This document shows positions 44,605-53,628 of a stretch of 64,000 bases of DNA, in pieces. Position 1 is the stretch's first letter; every line of letters starts with the position of its first letter. Origin of the DNA: Bacteroidota bacterium (GTDB lineage Bacteria > Bacteroidota > Bacteroidia > Chitinophagales > Chitinophagaceae); contig JABDFW010000005.1 in the NCBI GenBank assembly GCA_013286305.1, positions 1-64,000 on the forward strand. Reading direction: 5' to 3'. A program made the position numbers and the translations under genes. Under the pieces are notes generated by a model. That model was not told the origin of the DNA and did not search any database. It was given only the letters and a program-made list of their open reading frames with translations.

Positions 44605-45897
44605 ATGAAAATTTATATACATCCTGCTAAAGCCGAATGGCAACAAATAATTAAAAGGCCGGCATTTGATACCCTGGGCCTGCAGGACAAAGTGCGTTCT
44701 GTTTTGGATGATGTACGGCTAAATGGTGATGACGCGGTTAAAAAATATACTAAACAATTTGAGGGGATTGAACCGGAGGGTATTTCTGTAAATGAATTTG
44801 AAATAGCAGAAGCAGAAGGGTTATTGCCGGCTGAATTAAAAGAAGCCATAAAAACGGCGGCAAAAAACATAAAGGCCTTTCATCAAAAGCAATTACAGCA
44901 ACCTGAAATAATAGAAACAATGCCGGGTGTAACCTGTTGGCGAAAATCGGTAGGAATTGAGAAGGTGGGTATATATATTCCAGGCGGAACAGCGCCTTTA
45001 TTTTCTACGGTGTTAATGCTGGCGATACCGGCTGTAATTGCAGGTTGCAGGCAAATTGTATTATGTACCCCGGCACAAAAAAATGGAAAAATACACCCTG
45101 CTGTTTTGTACAGCGCAGCTTTATGCGGGGTAACAAAACTATATAAAGTTGGCGGGGCACAGGCTATTGCCGCGATGGCATATGGGACTGAAACAATACC
45201 CAGGGCTGATAAAATATTTGGCCCGGGCAACCAATATGTTACGTGTGCAAAACAATTGGTTCAGATGGATGGCGTGGCCATTGACATGCCCGCCGGCCCA
45301 AGCGAGGTTTGTGTATTGGCAGATGAAACCGCCGATGCATCTTTTGTTGCAGCAGACCTTTTATCGCAGGCAGAACATGGAACCGACAGCCAGGTTGTTT
45401 TAATAACGGATTCGGAAGAAATGGCTACGAAAGTTATAGCTGAAACAGAAGCGCAATTGAATGTTTTGCCAAGAAAGGAAATTGCAAATGAAGCGTTAAA
45501 AAACAGCCTCGTTATTGTGTTAAAAAATATTGAGGAAGCCATTGAACTGGTTAACGAATACGCTGCCGAGCATTTAATAATTGCATGTAAAAATGATGAA
45601 GAAATTTCACAACGCGTAATCAACGCAGGATCAGTGTTCCTGGGCAATTATTCGCCTGAAAGTGTGGGCGATTATGCAAGCGGTACTAACCATACTTTAC
45701 CAACCAATGGCTTTGCCAAAACATACAGTGGCGTGAGTGTTGACAGCTTTGTTAAAAAAATCACTTACCAAAAAGTTAGTAGGGAGGGATTGCTGAATAT
45801 CGGGAAAACTGTTGAAACTTTGGCTGAATTTGAAGGATTGGAAGCGCATAAAAATGCTGTAAGTATCAGGCTAAAGTCAATAATAGAAGGTCATTGA
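44605..45897 (+). CDS. hisD: Histidinol dehydrogenase
   Basis: Zinc- and NAD-dependent enzyme catalysing the last two oxidations of the pathway, 430 residues. Signatures are YIPGGTAPLFSTVLMLAIPA, the long family motif around KVGGAQAIAAMAYGTETIP, DMPAGPSEVCVLAD, LLSQAEHGTDSQVVLIT, and AGSVFLGNYSPESVGDYASGTN split around conserved histidine THTL-like NHTLPT. The C-terminal codons EGH plus stop overlap the first word of a 'ggtcatt' repeat array. Confidence 0.96.
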   Translation: MKIYIHPAKAEWQQIIKRPAFDTLGLQDKVRSVLDDVRLNGDDAVKKYTKQFEGIEPEGISVNEFEIAEAEGLLPAELKEAIKTAAKNIKAFHQKQLQQPEIIETMPGVTCWRKSVGIEKVGIYIPGGTAPLFSTVLMLAIPAVIAGCRQIVLCTPAQKNGKIHPAVLYSAALCGVTKLYKVGGAQAIAAMAYGTETIPRADKIFGPGNQYVTCAKQLVQMDGVAIDMPAGPSEVCVLADETADASFVAADLLSQAEHGTDSQVVLITDSEEMATKVIAETEAQLNVLPRKEIANEALKNSLVIVLKNIEEAIELVNEYAAEHLIIACKNDEEISQRVINAGSVFLGNYSPESVGDYASGTNHTLPTNGFAKTYSGVSVDSFVKKITYQKVSREGLLNIGKTVETLAEFEGLEAHKNAVSIRLKSIIEGH

Positions 45898-45946
45898 ATC
45901 AATAATAAATGGTCATTGAGTCAATAGGTCATTGGTCATTACTACC
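45890..45946 (+). repeat. 'ggtcatt' word repeats at the hisD 3' end
   Basis: ggtcattgaatcaat, ggtcattgagtcaat, then ggtcattggtcatt. The first word overlaps the hisD stop. Confidence 0.65.
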
Positions 45947-46222
45947 GCAGTCTGACGGCCTCAGTCTGACTAAAAAAGGCGTAAAAAAACAGATGATGAT
46001 TCTATTAATAATAAAATACGATAAGCCACAGAGTGGCGACATGTTAGTAGAAAGAAAGAAAGTGTCGGCGCCATGGGTTTTCAAGCCCCGTAGGGGCGGC
46101 ATGAAAACAAACTGGGCGTTGCTCAAGATATAACAAAGGGTTGAAGGGTGTGACACCCGCCTGAATGACAAAGTCGGGCAGGCAAGAAAAGCCAGAGCAT
46201 TACTAAAGCAGAAATAAAAAAG
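45898..46222. other. hisD-hisC gap
   Basis: About 325 nt made of the 'ggtcatt' words, a CAGTCTGAC/GTCAGACTG-type pair, and one copy of a dispersed hairpin element (46021-46110). A plus-strand frame at 45909-46133 runs through these repeats and is not considered a gene. Confidence 0.6.
46021..46110 (+). repeat. Dispersed hairpin element, copy 1
   Basis: Contains ataagccacagagtggcga (GCCAC/GTGGC hairpin), then 'gttagtagaa', then caagccccgtaggggcggca (GCCCC/GGGGC hairpin). A second copy is at 51983-52056. Confidence 0.7.
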
Positions 46223-47281
46223 ATGTTTGAACTGGATAAACTTATAAGAGAAAACATTAAAAGACTTGTTCCTTATTCTTCAGCGCGGGATGAATTTAGC
46301 GGGGAAGCAAAAGTTTTTTTAGATGCAAATGAAAACAGCCTGGGTTCGCCATTACCAAAATGGTACAATCGTTACCCTGACCCGCATCAACAAAAGCTTA
46401 AGGCGCTAATAAGCGTGATAAAAGGGGTTGCACCGGAACATATTTTTTTAGGTAACGGCAGTGATGAATGTATAGATCTTTTGTTCAGATGTTTTTGTGA
46501 GCCTGGAAAAGATAATACAATTATTTGCCCGCCCACTTACGGCATGTATGAAGTAAGCGCAAATATTAATGATGTTCAAGTTCGAAAAGCTCCTTTACTG
46601 GATGATTTTCAGCTTGATCTGGTACATCTTGAAAATTTAGCGGATACAAACACAAAAATAGTATGGTTGTGTTCGCCAAATAATCCAACAGGCAATTCGC
46701 TGAACCGGCAGGATGTTGAAGCAGTGCTAAACAATTTTAATGGCATCGTGGTTATTGATGAAGCATATATAAATTTTTCGAAACAAAAGAGTTTTTTGCA
46801 AGAGTTGTCGGACTACCCTAACCTGGTTGTTATGCAAACATTCAGCAAGGCATGGGGGCTGGCTGGGTTAAGGTTAGGAATTGCTTTTGCATCAACAGGC
46901 ATTATAGATACCCTTGATAAGGTAAAACCACCTTATAATATTGGGCAGGCTACACAGGAAATTGCATTACAGGCGCTTGAGAATACCGGCCAGGTAAATG
47001 ACATGATACTGGAATTAACAGATATGAGGTCGGCACTGGCAGATGTACTGGCACAAATACCAACAGTTGAGAAGGTGTACCCTTCAGATGCCAATTTTAT
47101 TTTGGTAAAAATAAAAGAGGCACGGAAAGTGTACGATTTTTTGCTTACAAAAGCAATTGTGGTGCGCGACAGGAGCAAGGTAAAATTGTGCGAAGATTGT
47201 TTGAGGATAACCGTAGGTACGGAAAAAGAAAATACTGACCTGGTGGATGCATTACATGAGTGGGTGTTGATGCACGTATAG
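46223..47281 (+). CDS. hisC: Histidinol-phosphate aminotransferase
   Basis: PLP-dependent class II aminotransferase of 352 residues converting imidazole-acetol phosphate to histidinol phosphate. Seen are DANENSLGSPLP, FLGNGSDECIDLLFR, CSPNNPTGNSL, VIDEAYINFS, and the PLP lysine motif TFSKAWGLAGLRLG. It lies downstream of hisD in the attenuated operon, with repeats between. Confidence 0.95.
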   Translation: MFELDKLIRENIKRLVPYSSARDEFSGEAKVFLDANENSLGSPLPKWYNRYPDPHQQKLKALISVIKGVAPEHIFLGNGSDECIDLLFRCFCEPGKDNTIICPPTYGMYEVSANINDVQVRKAPLLDDFQLDLVHLENLADTNTKIVWLCSPNNPTGNSLNRQDVEAVLNNFNGIVVIDEAYINFSKQKSFLQELSDYPNLVVMQTFSKAWGLAGLRLGIAFASTGIIDTLDKVKPPYNIGQATQEIALQALENTGQVNDMILELTDMRSALADVLAQIPTVEKVYPSDANFILVKIKEARKVYDFLLTKAIVVRDRSKVKLCEDCLRITVGTEKENTDLVDALHEWVLMHV

Positions 47282-47315
47282 TATTCATAATTTTATATAA
47301 CTTGAAATTAATCAT

Positions 47316-48617
47316 ATGAAAAAGACATTCTTTCACTTTGTTTTGAGTACACTATTGCTGATGGCGGCAAACAGCCTGTTGGCATGTAATAACGATTCCC
47401 TCAAGACGACAAATGCGTCTGCAACACCCAAGCCCGATGCAGACAATGCAGGTTTAAAATTACCTGCAGGGTTTGGAGCATTGGTAGTTGCAGGTAACGT
47501 TGGCGAAGCCAGGCATATAGCCGTAACGAAGGAAGGCGATATATATGTAAAGCTGGCAAGCCTGAAGGGGGGCAAAGGCATATATTGGCTACATCCAAAA
47601 AGCGATGGCAAGGTTGATGAAAAGAACGGGTTTGGCAGTTATACAGGCACAGGCATGTACGTCAAGGACGGATATTTATACGCTTCATCCGACGAGGAAG
47701 TTTTTAGATATAAGTTAGATGGCGGTGATAAAGTAATTGACCCCGCAAAGCCTGAAAAAATTGTTACTGGTTTAGTTGTACGCCACGAGCATGAAGCAAA
47801 AGCGATAACCCTGGATAACAGCGGAAATGTTTATGTGAATGTTGGCGCCTACTCTAATTCGTGCCAGGAAAAAGACCGCCAGAAAGGCTCTCCGGGCATT
47901 AAGCCCTGCCCTATACTCGATTCTGCCGGCGGTATTTGGCAATTTAAAGTGGACAAGCTTAACCAAACTTATGGTACAGGTGTACACTATGCAACCGGTT
48001 TGCGTAACGTGGTTGGGCTTGACTGGAACAGCGATATAAACAGCTTATTTGTAATGCAGCATGGTAGGGACCAGTTGCATGACCTTTTCCCAACTATGTT
48101 TGATGATAAACAAAGCGCGGAATTGCCTGCGGAATGCATGTATCAAATACACCTGGGCTCTAATTGCGGGTGGCCTTATATATATTATGATGAATTGCAG
48201 CACAAAAAAATACTCGCCCCTGAATATGGCGGCGATGGAAAGAAAACTGCCGGTGAAGATGCGCAAGACCCTGTAGTGGCTTTCCCCGGCCATCTTGCAC
48301 CAAACGGGTTATTATTTTATACAGGCAGCATGTTTCCTGAAAAATACCAGCATGGGGCGTTTATTGCTTTCCATGGCTCGTGGAACAGGGCGCCAGAGCC
48401 ACAAAAAGGATTTTTTGTTGCGTTTGTGCCATTTAAAGATGGCAAACCCAGCGGCGATTGGGAAATTTTTGCCGATGGTTTTTCGGGGTTGACCCAGGTA
48501 GATTCACCCGGGGATGCAAAGCACCGCCCATGCGGGCTGGCACAAGGCCCGGATGGCTCCCTATATGTGTCAGACGACCAGGGCGGAACGATCTATAGAA
48601 TCATGTATAGCAAATAA
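47316..48617 (+). CDS. PQQ-type sugar/sorbosone dehydrogenase lipoprotein
   Basis: Periplasmic or outer-membrane lipoprotein of 433 residues. The lipobox SLLAC has Cys24. The mature protein is a six-bladed propeller-like glucose/sorbosone dehydrogenase (PF07995/PF23500 type) with HGRDQLHDLFP, SNCGWPYIYYD, FPGHLAPNGLLFYTG and GAFIAFHGSWNRAPEPQKG. The following gene encodes a c-type cytochrome that could accept its electrons. Neither has a role in histidine synthesis, so their place inside the his operon is odd. PQQ dependence is by family and not proven. Confidence 0.85.
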   Translation: MKKTFFHFVLSTLLLMAANSLLACNNDSLKTTNASATPKPDADNAGLKLPAGFGALVVAGNVGEARHIAVTKEGDIYVKLASLKGGKGIYWLHPKSDGKVDEKNGFGSYTGTGMYVKDGYLYASSDEEVFRYKLDGGDKVIDPAKPEKIVTGLVVRHEHEAKAITLDNSGNVYVNVGAYSNSCQEKDRQKGSPGIKPCPILDSAGGIWQFKVDKLNQTYGTGVHYATGLRNVVGLDWNSDINSLFVMQHGRDQLHDLFPTMFDDKQSAELPAECMYQIHLGSNCGWPYIYYDELQHKKILAPEYGGDGKKTAGEDAQDPVVAFPGHLAPNGLLFYTGSMFPEKYQHGAFIAFHGSWNRAPEPQKGFFVAFVPFKDGKPSGDWEIFADGFSGLTQVDSPGDAKHRPCGLAQGPDGSLYVSDDQGGTIYRIMYSK

Positions 48618-48629
48618 TAATAAAAGCTG

Positions 48630-49043
48630 ATGAAAAAAATCATTTTCAGTGTTGTCGCAATAAGCTGTTTTAGCCTATGTATTTTTGCAAAACAGGGTGA
48701 TACTCCCGCGAGTATAGCAAGAGGGGAGAAATTGTACCAAACCTATTGTTTAACTTGCCACCAAAAGAGTGGTAATGGAGTGCCGCATATGAACCCGCCG
48801 CTGGTTAAAACGTCTTATGTTACGGGGGACAAGAAAAAACTTATTACATGGGTATTAAAAGGATCAACGGAGAATATCCCCATTGATGACAAAACATACA
48901 GCAATAATATGCCTGCGCAAAATTATTTGAAAGACGATCAAATTGCTGATATACTCACCTATGTACGCAATAGTTTTGGCAATACTGCCAGTGCAATAGT
49001 CCCGGCAGACGTAAAAGCAATACGGGCGGTGGTTGTTAAGTAA
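48630..49043 (+). CDS. c-type cytochrome
   Basis: Exported monohaem cytochrome of 137 residues with a signal peptide (MKKIIFSVVAISCFSLCIFA). The haem site is CLTCH at residues 40-44, and an axial methionine is likely in NNMPAQNYL. It lies 12 nt after the PQQ-type dehydrogenase gene and probably serves as its electron acceptor. Confidence 0.9.
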   Translation: MKKIIFSVVAISCFSLCIFAKQGDTPASIARGEKLYQTYCLTCHQKSGNGVPHMNPPLVKTSYVTGDKKKLITWVLKGSTENIPIDDKTYSNNMPAQNYLKDDQIADILTYVRNSFGNTASAIVPADVKAIRAVVVK

Positions 49044-49090
49044 AGCGGAGCAATTTTTTACCGGTAATTAAATGATTAGTAAATTTGGGT

Positions 49091-49384
49091 ATGAGAATAG
49101 AAGTAACAAAAGTACAATCATTAGGAAAGTACAAAATACATGCTGTTTTTAATGATGGCACAGAAGGAGATTATGATTTAAGTGATCTTGCCGGGAAAGG
49201 TGTATTTCAGATTTGGGAAACGCCGGGGTATTTTGACCGGGTATTTATTAATCCTGAAAACAATGCAATTGCCTGGGATGAAGAATTAGAAATAGATACA
49301 CTTAATTGCTATTTGCATATAAGGAATATGGGTTTTGATGAATACAGAGAGCTTTTTAAACAAAACAAATATGCCTTCAGTTAG
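49091..49384 (+). CDS. DUF2442 domain protein
   Basis: Small protein of 97 residues from the ATG at 49091. It shows the DUF2442 pattern: an early strand KYKIHAVFNDGTEGDYDLSDL followed by FDRVFINPENNAIAWDEELEID. The fold is associated with antitoxin-like or DNA-interacting proteins. It overlaps the DUF4160 gene by 14 nt. The pair lies between the cytochrome and hisB genes. Its biochemical role is unknown. Confidence 0.85.
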   Translation: MRIEVTKVQSLGKYKIHAVFNDGTEGDYDLSDLAGKGVFQIWETPGYFDRVFINPENNAIAWDEELEIDTLNCYLHIRNMGFDEYRELFKQNKYAFS

Positions 49385-49631
49385 CCGCTTTTTTGGAATA
49401 GTAATATATTTTTATTTTAAAGATCATAACCCTCCTCACTTTCATGCTGAATATGGCGAATATACAGCGGAGATACTTATTAATGAACTTTCAGTTGGCG
49501 TTGGATATTTACCACCGCGTGTTTTAGGCTTAGTGATTGAGTGGGCACAGACTCATCAGCAGGAATTATTACAAAACTGGCAAATAACTGCTATCGGAGG
49601 TACCTTTATCCAAATTGAACCATTAAAATAA
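49371..49631 (+). CDS. DUF4160 domain protein
   Basis: Protein of 86 residues, start ATG at 49371, with the family hallmark [23 protein letters not shown]4160 and DUF2442 genes are frequent neighbours and have been considered a possible toxin-antitoxin-like pair; this is inference. It overlaps the preceding gene by 14 nt and shares one base with the hisB start, so translation is tightly coupled to both. Confidence 0.85.
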   Translation: MPSVSRFFGIVIYFYFKDHNPPHFHAEYGEYTAEILINELSVGVGYLPPRVLGLVIEWAQTHQQELLQNWQITAIGGTFIQIEPLK

Positions 49632-50821
49632 TGTCTTTAGAAACAGTTTCACCTGATACCTCATTGTCTTCCGTTACAACATGTAAACGTATTTTATTTA
49701 TTGACCGCGACGGGACGATCATAAACGAAGCGCCACCCACTTACCAGATAGATAGCTGGGATAAGCTACAGTTTTACCCTTACGTATTTCAATACCTTTC
49801 CAGGATAGCGGCGGAGTTTGATTATGAAATGGTAATGGTGAGTAACCAGGACGGGCTGGGCACGCCAAGCTTTCCTGAAGAAACATTTTGGCCTGTTCAA
49901 AATTTTGTGGTTAAAAGTTTTGAAGATGAAGGGGTGCATTTTTCAGCATTTTATTTTGACAGGACCTTTGCCAAAGACAATGCGCCCACACGCAAACCAA
50001 ATACCGGGATGCTTACAGGGTATTTGAATAATCCTTTCTATGATATTGAAAACTCTTTTGTAATTGGCGACAGGATAACAGATGTACAACTTGCAAAGAA
50101 CCTGGGTTGCAAAGCTATTTGGCTTAACAATGATGAAAAACTGGGTTCCGGCGAAATAAAAGATACAGTTAATGCATTACAACCAACCATCGCGCTGGAA
50201 ACTAAAGACTGGAAAAGTATTTATGAATTTTTTAAACTTGGGTTAAGAACAGTTGTACACGACCGCAACACAAGTGAAACAAAAATTCATATTGAATTAA
50301 ACCTTGACGGCAGCGGCAAAGCCAATATTCATACAGACCTGGGTTTTTTTGACCATATGCTTGACCAGATAGCCAGGCATGGCAAAATGGATATTGTTAT
50401 TGAAACAAAAGGCGACCTGCATATTGATGAACACCATACCATTGAAGATACTGGTATTGCTTTAGGAGAAGCGTTTGCAAAAGCCCTTGCAGATAAACGC
50501 GGAATGGAGCGTTATGGCTTTGCATTACCCATGGATGAAGCCGAGGCTAAGGTGCTGATTGATTTTGGCGGAAGGAACTGGCTCGTATGGAATGCTGAAT
50601 TTAAAAGAGAAAAAATAGGAGAGATGCCTACTGAAATGTTCTTTCACTTTTTTAAATCATTTAGTGACGCGGCAAAATGCAACCTGAACGTTGAATGTAA
50701 AGGCGAGAACGAGCACCACAAAATAGAGGCTATTTTTAAAGCCTTTGCAAAAGCTATTAAGATGGCTGTTAAACGCGACCCGTTCAGTAATTATTTGCCG
50801 AGTACGAAGGGGGTGTTGTGA
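49631..50821 (+). CDS. hisB: Bifunctional histidinol-phosphatase / imidazoleglycerol-phosphate dehydratase
   Basis: Fusion enzyme of 396 residues. The N-terminal HAD-type phosphatase (about 18-185) has the DxD motif at Asp25 and Asp27 (FIDRDGT) and a later [14 protein letters not shown]. The C-terminal dehydratase (about 205-396) has [48 protein letters not shown] and the second [14 protein letters not shown]. The start codon shares one base with the stop of the DUF4160 gene. hisB is the last his gene of the first block. Confidence 0.95.
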   Translation: MSLETVSPDTSLSSVTTCKRILFIDRDGTIINEAPPTYQIDSWDKLQFYPYVFQYLSRIAAEFDYEMVMVSNQDGLGTPSFPEETFWPVQNFVVKSFEDEGVHFSAFYFDRTFAKDNAPTRKPNTGMLTGYLNNPFYDIENSFVIGDRITDVQLAKNLGCKAIWLNNDEKLGSGEIKDTVNALQPTIALETKDWKSIYEFFKLGLRTVVHDRNTSETKIHIELNLDGSGKANIHTDLGFFDHMLDQIARHGKMDIVIETKGDLHIDEHHTIEDTGIALGEAFAKALADKRGMERYGFALPMDEAEAKVLIDFGGRNWLVWNAEFKREKIGEMPTEMFFHFFKSFSDAAKCNLNVECKGENEHHKIEAIFKAFAKAIKMAVKRDPFSNYLPSTKGVL

Positions 50822-50865
50822 GTACGAAGTAAGATTTACGAATTACGCGGTTTGTGTCACCGCAG

Positions 50866-51261
50866 CTATATGTCAACACTTAATTCACGCTTCATAATGT
50901 CTATACAAAATTTATGTTCCCGTAAAAAATTTAGTCCAATTACACCGTCATAATCAGAAGTAATGCCATGAGATAAAAAGTCATAAACCTGTACTTCAAA
51001 ATTAGTTTTGACAATTCCTAAACACTCTAAACGCTCAATGTCGTATGTTTCAACTACTATAATCCCGTTAGAAGTTTCAATTTCTTTTTCGCCTTTGCTA
51101 TTTTTCAATTCGTATCCTGAAAAATATAGAACGTTGCTGTCAATGGTAGTATGCGTCGCTGCAGTATCAAGTGCAATGCGAAATTTGAATTTCCCTTCAA
51201 TCGTTGCGTTTACAATGATAACGTCTTCGTCAGTAGGGAGGTCGAAGGGGAATACTTTCAT
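50866..51261 (-). CDS. Retropepsin-like aspartic protease
   Basis: Small protein of 131 residues with a single pepsin-type half: catalytic Asp32 in IALDTAATHTTID and the later DGVIGLNFLRE strand. Retropepsin-like proteins act as homodimers. The DTA in place of DTG occurs in bacterial members. There is no signal peptide. Its start overlaps the stop of the preceding minus-strand gene by 4 nt (51258-51261), so the two are cotranslated. Confidence 0.8.
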   Translation of the reverse strand: MKVFPFDLPTDEDVIIVNATIEGKFKFRIALDTAATHTTIDSNVLYFSGYELKNSKGEKEIETSNGIIVVETYDIERLECLGIVKTNFEVQVYDFLSHGITSDYDGVIGLNFLREHKFCIDIMKRELSVDI

Positions 51262-51503
51262 ATTCTTCTCAATATTCCGGTTTTACGATGTTGTTTCAGA
51301 TTACCGGCAAATGCGATTGTAACAGTTGAGAAACCGTCGGTTTTGTCTTTGCCAATATAACAAACTTCCTTTTTATCTTTGCTATGGTACAAAACAATCC
51401 CGCCCAGAACTGAAGCGTTTTTCATTTCGGGATTACCTAAAAGCACCCACTCGTCAGGATACAATTTTTTTACATCATCAAAAGCTATATATGTATTGCC
51501 CAT
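51258..51503 (-). CDS. Hypothetical partner of the retropepsin-like protein
   Basis: I do not recognise this protein of 81 residues. ATG at 51501-51503 gives MGNTYIAFDDVKKLYPDEWVLLGNP; the middle reads ASVLGGIVLYHSKDKKEV. It is upstream of and overlaps the retropepsin-like gene by 4 nt. It may be the partner or substrate-like component of a two-gene unit. It transcribes away from the trp leader. Confidence 0.7.
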   Translation of the reverse strand: MGNTYIAFDDVKKLYPDEWVLLGNPEMKNASVLGGIVLYHSKDKKEVCYIGKDKTDGFSTVTIAFAGNLKQHRKTGILRRI

Positions 51504-51700
51504 AATGTTCTGTTTGAATTGCAAATTTACGTTTTTTTATCGTAGCTTTCTATTTCTGTGGATAGCTTGCCCCACAAGTTGATGGCTAAGCTTCCTTTTA
51601 TAGCAGAGGTAAATTATTATTCAGTTTGTTTTAACAAGTTCTTTAACACAATCGTCTCTTATATTCTGATGCCTCATAATTTACTCCACTCTAAAATTTT

Positions 51701-51734
51701 TTTGTTCAAATCAAATTTCTGTTCCATATTCGCA
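51701..51734 (+). promoter_or_regulatory. Possible trp operon promoter
   Basis: TTTGTTCA at 51701-51708 repeats the bases around the his -33 box, and TATTCGCA at 51727-51734 partly fits TAnnTTTG, with 22 nt between. The box ends 5 nt before the leader ATG, nearly the same geometry as at the his leader. Confidence 0.45.
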
Positions 51735-51739
51735 GTGGA

Positions 51740-51802
51740 ATGAAGAAAACAACATTAAATATTAATTGGTGGTGGCATTCAATCTCCTGTCGGGGCTTGT
51801 AA
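51740..51802 (+). CDS. trpL: Trp operon leader peptide
   Basis: Twenty-residue peptide beginning MKKTTLNINWWWHS, with three consecutive tryptophan codons at 51767-51775. It precedes a terminator and trpE. By analogy with enteric trp attenuation, scarcity of charged tRNA-Trp would stall the ribosome and permit antitermination. The last codons and stop coincide with attenuator segment B. Confidence 0.88.
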   Translation: MKKTTLNINWWWHSISCRGL

Positions 51803-51866
51803 TGGCATTGCCAGTATGTATTTATAAAACATATAAGCTTCGACAGAAACGTCGGGGCTTTTTTTA
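51789..51866 (+). promoter_or_regulatory. Trp attenuator
   Basis: Segment B GTCGGGGCTT (51789-51798) is identical to segment D (51851-51860). Segment C AGCTTCGAC (51836-51844) can pair with either one, with two G-U pairs. C with D gives a 9-base stem followed by seven T (terminator); B with C is the antiterminator. A ribosome reaching the leader stop at 51800 covers B. I do not see a clear A segment. Confidence 0.82.
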
Positions 51867-51982
51867 TGCCCTATGCCCCTATCCTCTTAAAGGGGGACTT
51901 AAAGAACTTTGAGGGTTGAAGAGGAGAAATTGTTATTAGCAGGATTTATTGAGAAGCGTAACAGTGAATAGTAGAAAAAAAC

Positions 51983-52056
51983 ATAAGCCACAGAGTGGCG
52001 AAACGTTAGTAGAAGGAAAGCATACGTTGTTTAGCAAAGCCCTGTAAGGGCGGCAT
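51983..52056 (+). repeat. Dispersed hairpin element, copy 2
   Basis: Shares ataagccacagagtggcga, gttagtagaa, and the GCCCTGTAAGGGC-type hairpin with 46021-46110. Confidence 0.7.
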
Positions 52057-52215
52057 AAATAAAAAGGCTTTCTGCAGAATAAAGAAATAAAAGTATAAGA
52101 GGGCGACGCAACGAAGAAGAGGTAAGTGCTAAAAGCCCGGAGCACATAAAATATTTAATCATTTCTTAGATGCGTTGGTATCTAAGGCAAAAAGATCCCT
52201 TAAGGGGATAGGGGA

Positions 52216-53628
52216 ATGAAAAAGATAAACGTTACCACGAAGTTTAAAAAAATGCTTTCTGATGTCTATACGCCGGTTGGTATTTACCTGCGGTTGCGCG
52301 ACCGTTTCAGGGATACCATCCTGTTGGAAAGTGCTGATAACAGGGCTGCAGAGAATAGCTATTCTTATATTGGCATTAACGCCATTGCGGGCATTGAGAT
52401 AAGCAACTACACATCATTTGAGTACAAACTGCCAGGCCAAAAACCCGAAAAAAATGATATTAAGGAGGCAATGCATGTGCCCGCTATGATATGGGATTTT
52501 ATGGGCAGGTTTGAGGTAGAAAAATCGGAAGAAAAAGCAGTAAGTATTGCCCAGGGGCTTTTTGGATATACCACTTTTGACGCAGTACAATTTTTTGAAA
52601 CGATAAAACTAAAATCGTTCAAGGCTAACCCGGAAATACCGTTAATGCGTTATCGCCTGTATCAATACGTGATCGTGATAAATCATTTTAAGAACGAAAT
52701 GTTTTTGTGTGAGAATGTAATGGCGGGTATTGAAAGCGAAGTGGCAGTAGTGGAATCGCTGATAAAAAGCAAGGATGTGCCTTCTTATCCTTTTAAAACT
52801 TCGGGCGATGAATCGTGCAATATGACGGATGAGGAATATATGCAGATGGTAAAGAAGGGGATAAAGAGTTGCTTAAGAGGGGATGTTTTCCAGATAGTGT
52901 TGAGCAGAAGATTCAAAAAGAGGTTTAGCGGTGATGAGTTTAATGTGTACAGGGCATTGCGGAGTGTAAACCCCTCACCATACCTTTTCTATTTTGATTA
53001 TGGCGATTACAAATTATTTGGCAGCAGTCCCGAATCGCAAATAATCATACGAAACGGCAAGGCCATTGTTCATCCAATTGCGGGAACATTCAAACGTACC
53101 GGGAATGACGAAAAAGATAAAGAGCTGGCAGATGCGTTGTTGATAGATGCCAAAGAAAATGCCGAGCATACCATGCTGGTTGACCTTGCAAGAAATGACC
53201 TGAGCCGGCTATGCACGAATGTGGAAGTAAGTAAATACAGGCAGGTGCATTATTACTCTCACGTAATACATATGGTTAGCGAAGTGGTTGGCAAAATAGA
53301 AGAAGGCGCTAACCCGTTTTTTCTGTTGGCAGCGAGTTTTCCCGCAGGTACTTTAAGCGGCGCCCCCAAATATAAAGCGATGGAGCTGATTGATTTTTAT
53401 GAGCCAACGCCAAGGAGTTATTATGGTGGGTGCACAGGTTCAATTGGGTTTGATGGCAGTTGTGTTCATGCAATAATGATACGTACTTTTTTGAGCAAAC
53501 AGAATACGTTACATTACCAGGCAGGTGCAGGGATAGTAGCCGCAAGCAATCCTGAAAGTGAGTTGCACGAAGTGAACAATAAACTGGGTGCTTTGAAAAA
53601 AGCGATTGAACTAGCGGAGACCCTCTAA
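52216..53628 (+). CDS. trpE: Anthranilate synthase component I
   Basis: Chorismate-binding subunit of anthranilate synthase, 470 residues. The chorismate-binding core shows VLSRRFKKRF, SPYLFYFDYGDYKLFGSSPES, HPIAGTFKRT, DLARNDLSRLC, and ASFPAGTLSGAPKYKAMELI. The repeat-derived GGATAGGGGA just precedes the ATG. The stop codon and last two to three residues lie in the first inverted repeat that brackets the downstream DUF559 gene. Confidence 0.95.
   Translation: MKKINVTTKFKKMLSDVYTPVGIYLRLRDRFRDTILLESADNRAAENSYSYIGINAIAGIEISNYTSFEYKLPGQKPEKNDIKEAMHVPAMIWDFMGRFEVEKSEEKAVSIAQGLFGYTTFDAVQFFETIKLKSFKANPEIPLMRYRLYQYVIVINHFKNEMFLCENVMAGIESEVAVVESLIKSKDVPSYPFKTSGDESCNMTDEEYMQMVKKGIKSCLRGDVFQIVLSRRFKKRFSGDEFNVYRALRSVNPSPYLFYFDYGDYKLFGSSPESQIIIRNGKAIVHPIAGTFKRTGNDEKDKELADALLIDAKENAEHTMLVDLARNDLSRLCTNVEVSKYRQVHYYSHVIHMVSEVVGKIEEGANPFFLLAASFPAGTLSGAPKYKAMELIDFYEPTPRSYYGGCTGSIGFDGSCVHAIMIRTFLSKQNTLHYQAGAGIVAASNPESELHEVNNKLGALKKAIELAETL

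Larger units (their letters stand above)
51504..52215. other. Leader region of the trp operon
   Basis: About 710 nt. It contains the trp leader peptide and attenuator (51740-51866), then an inverted pair of CTAAAGGG-type repeats (51875-51900 and 52189-52215) enclosing a dispersed hairpin element (51983-52056). The part before 51690 shows no gene; a short plus-strand frame at 51558-51743 is not credible. Confidence 0.7.

Noticed and set aside
45909..46133. Plus-strand frame between hisD and hisC
   Set aside because: It is made of word repeats and the double-hairpin element.
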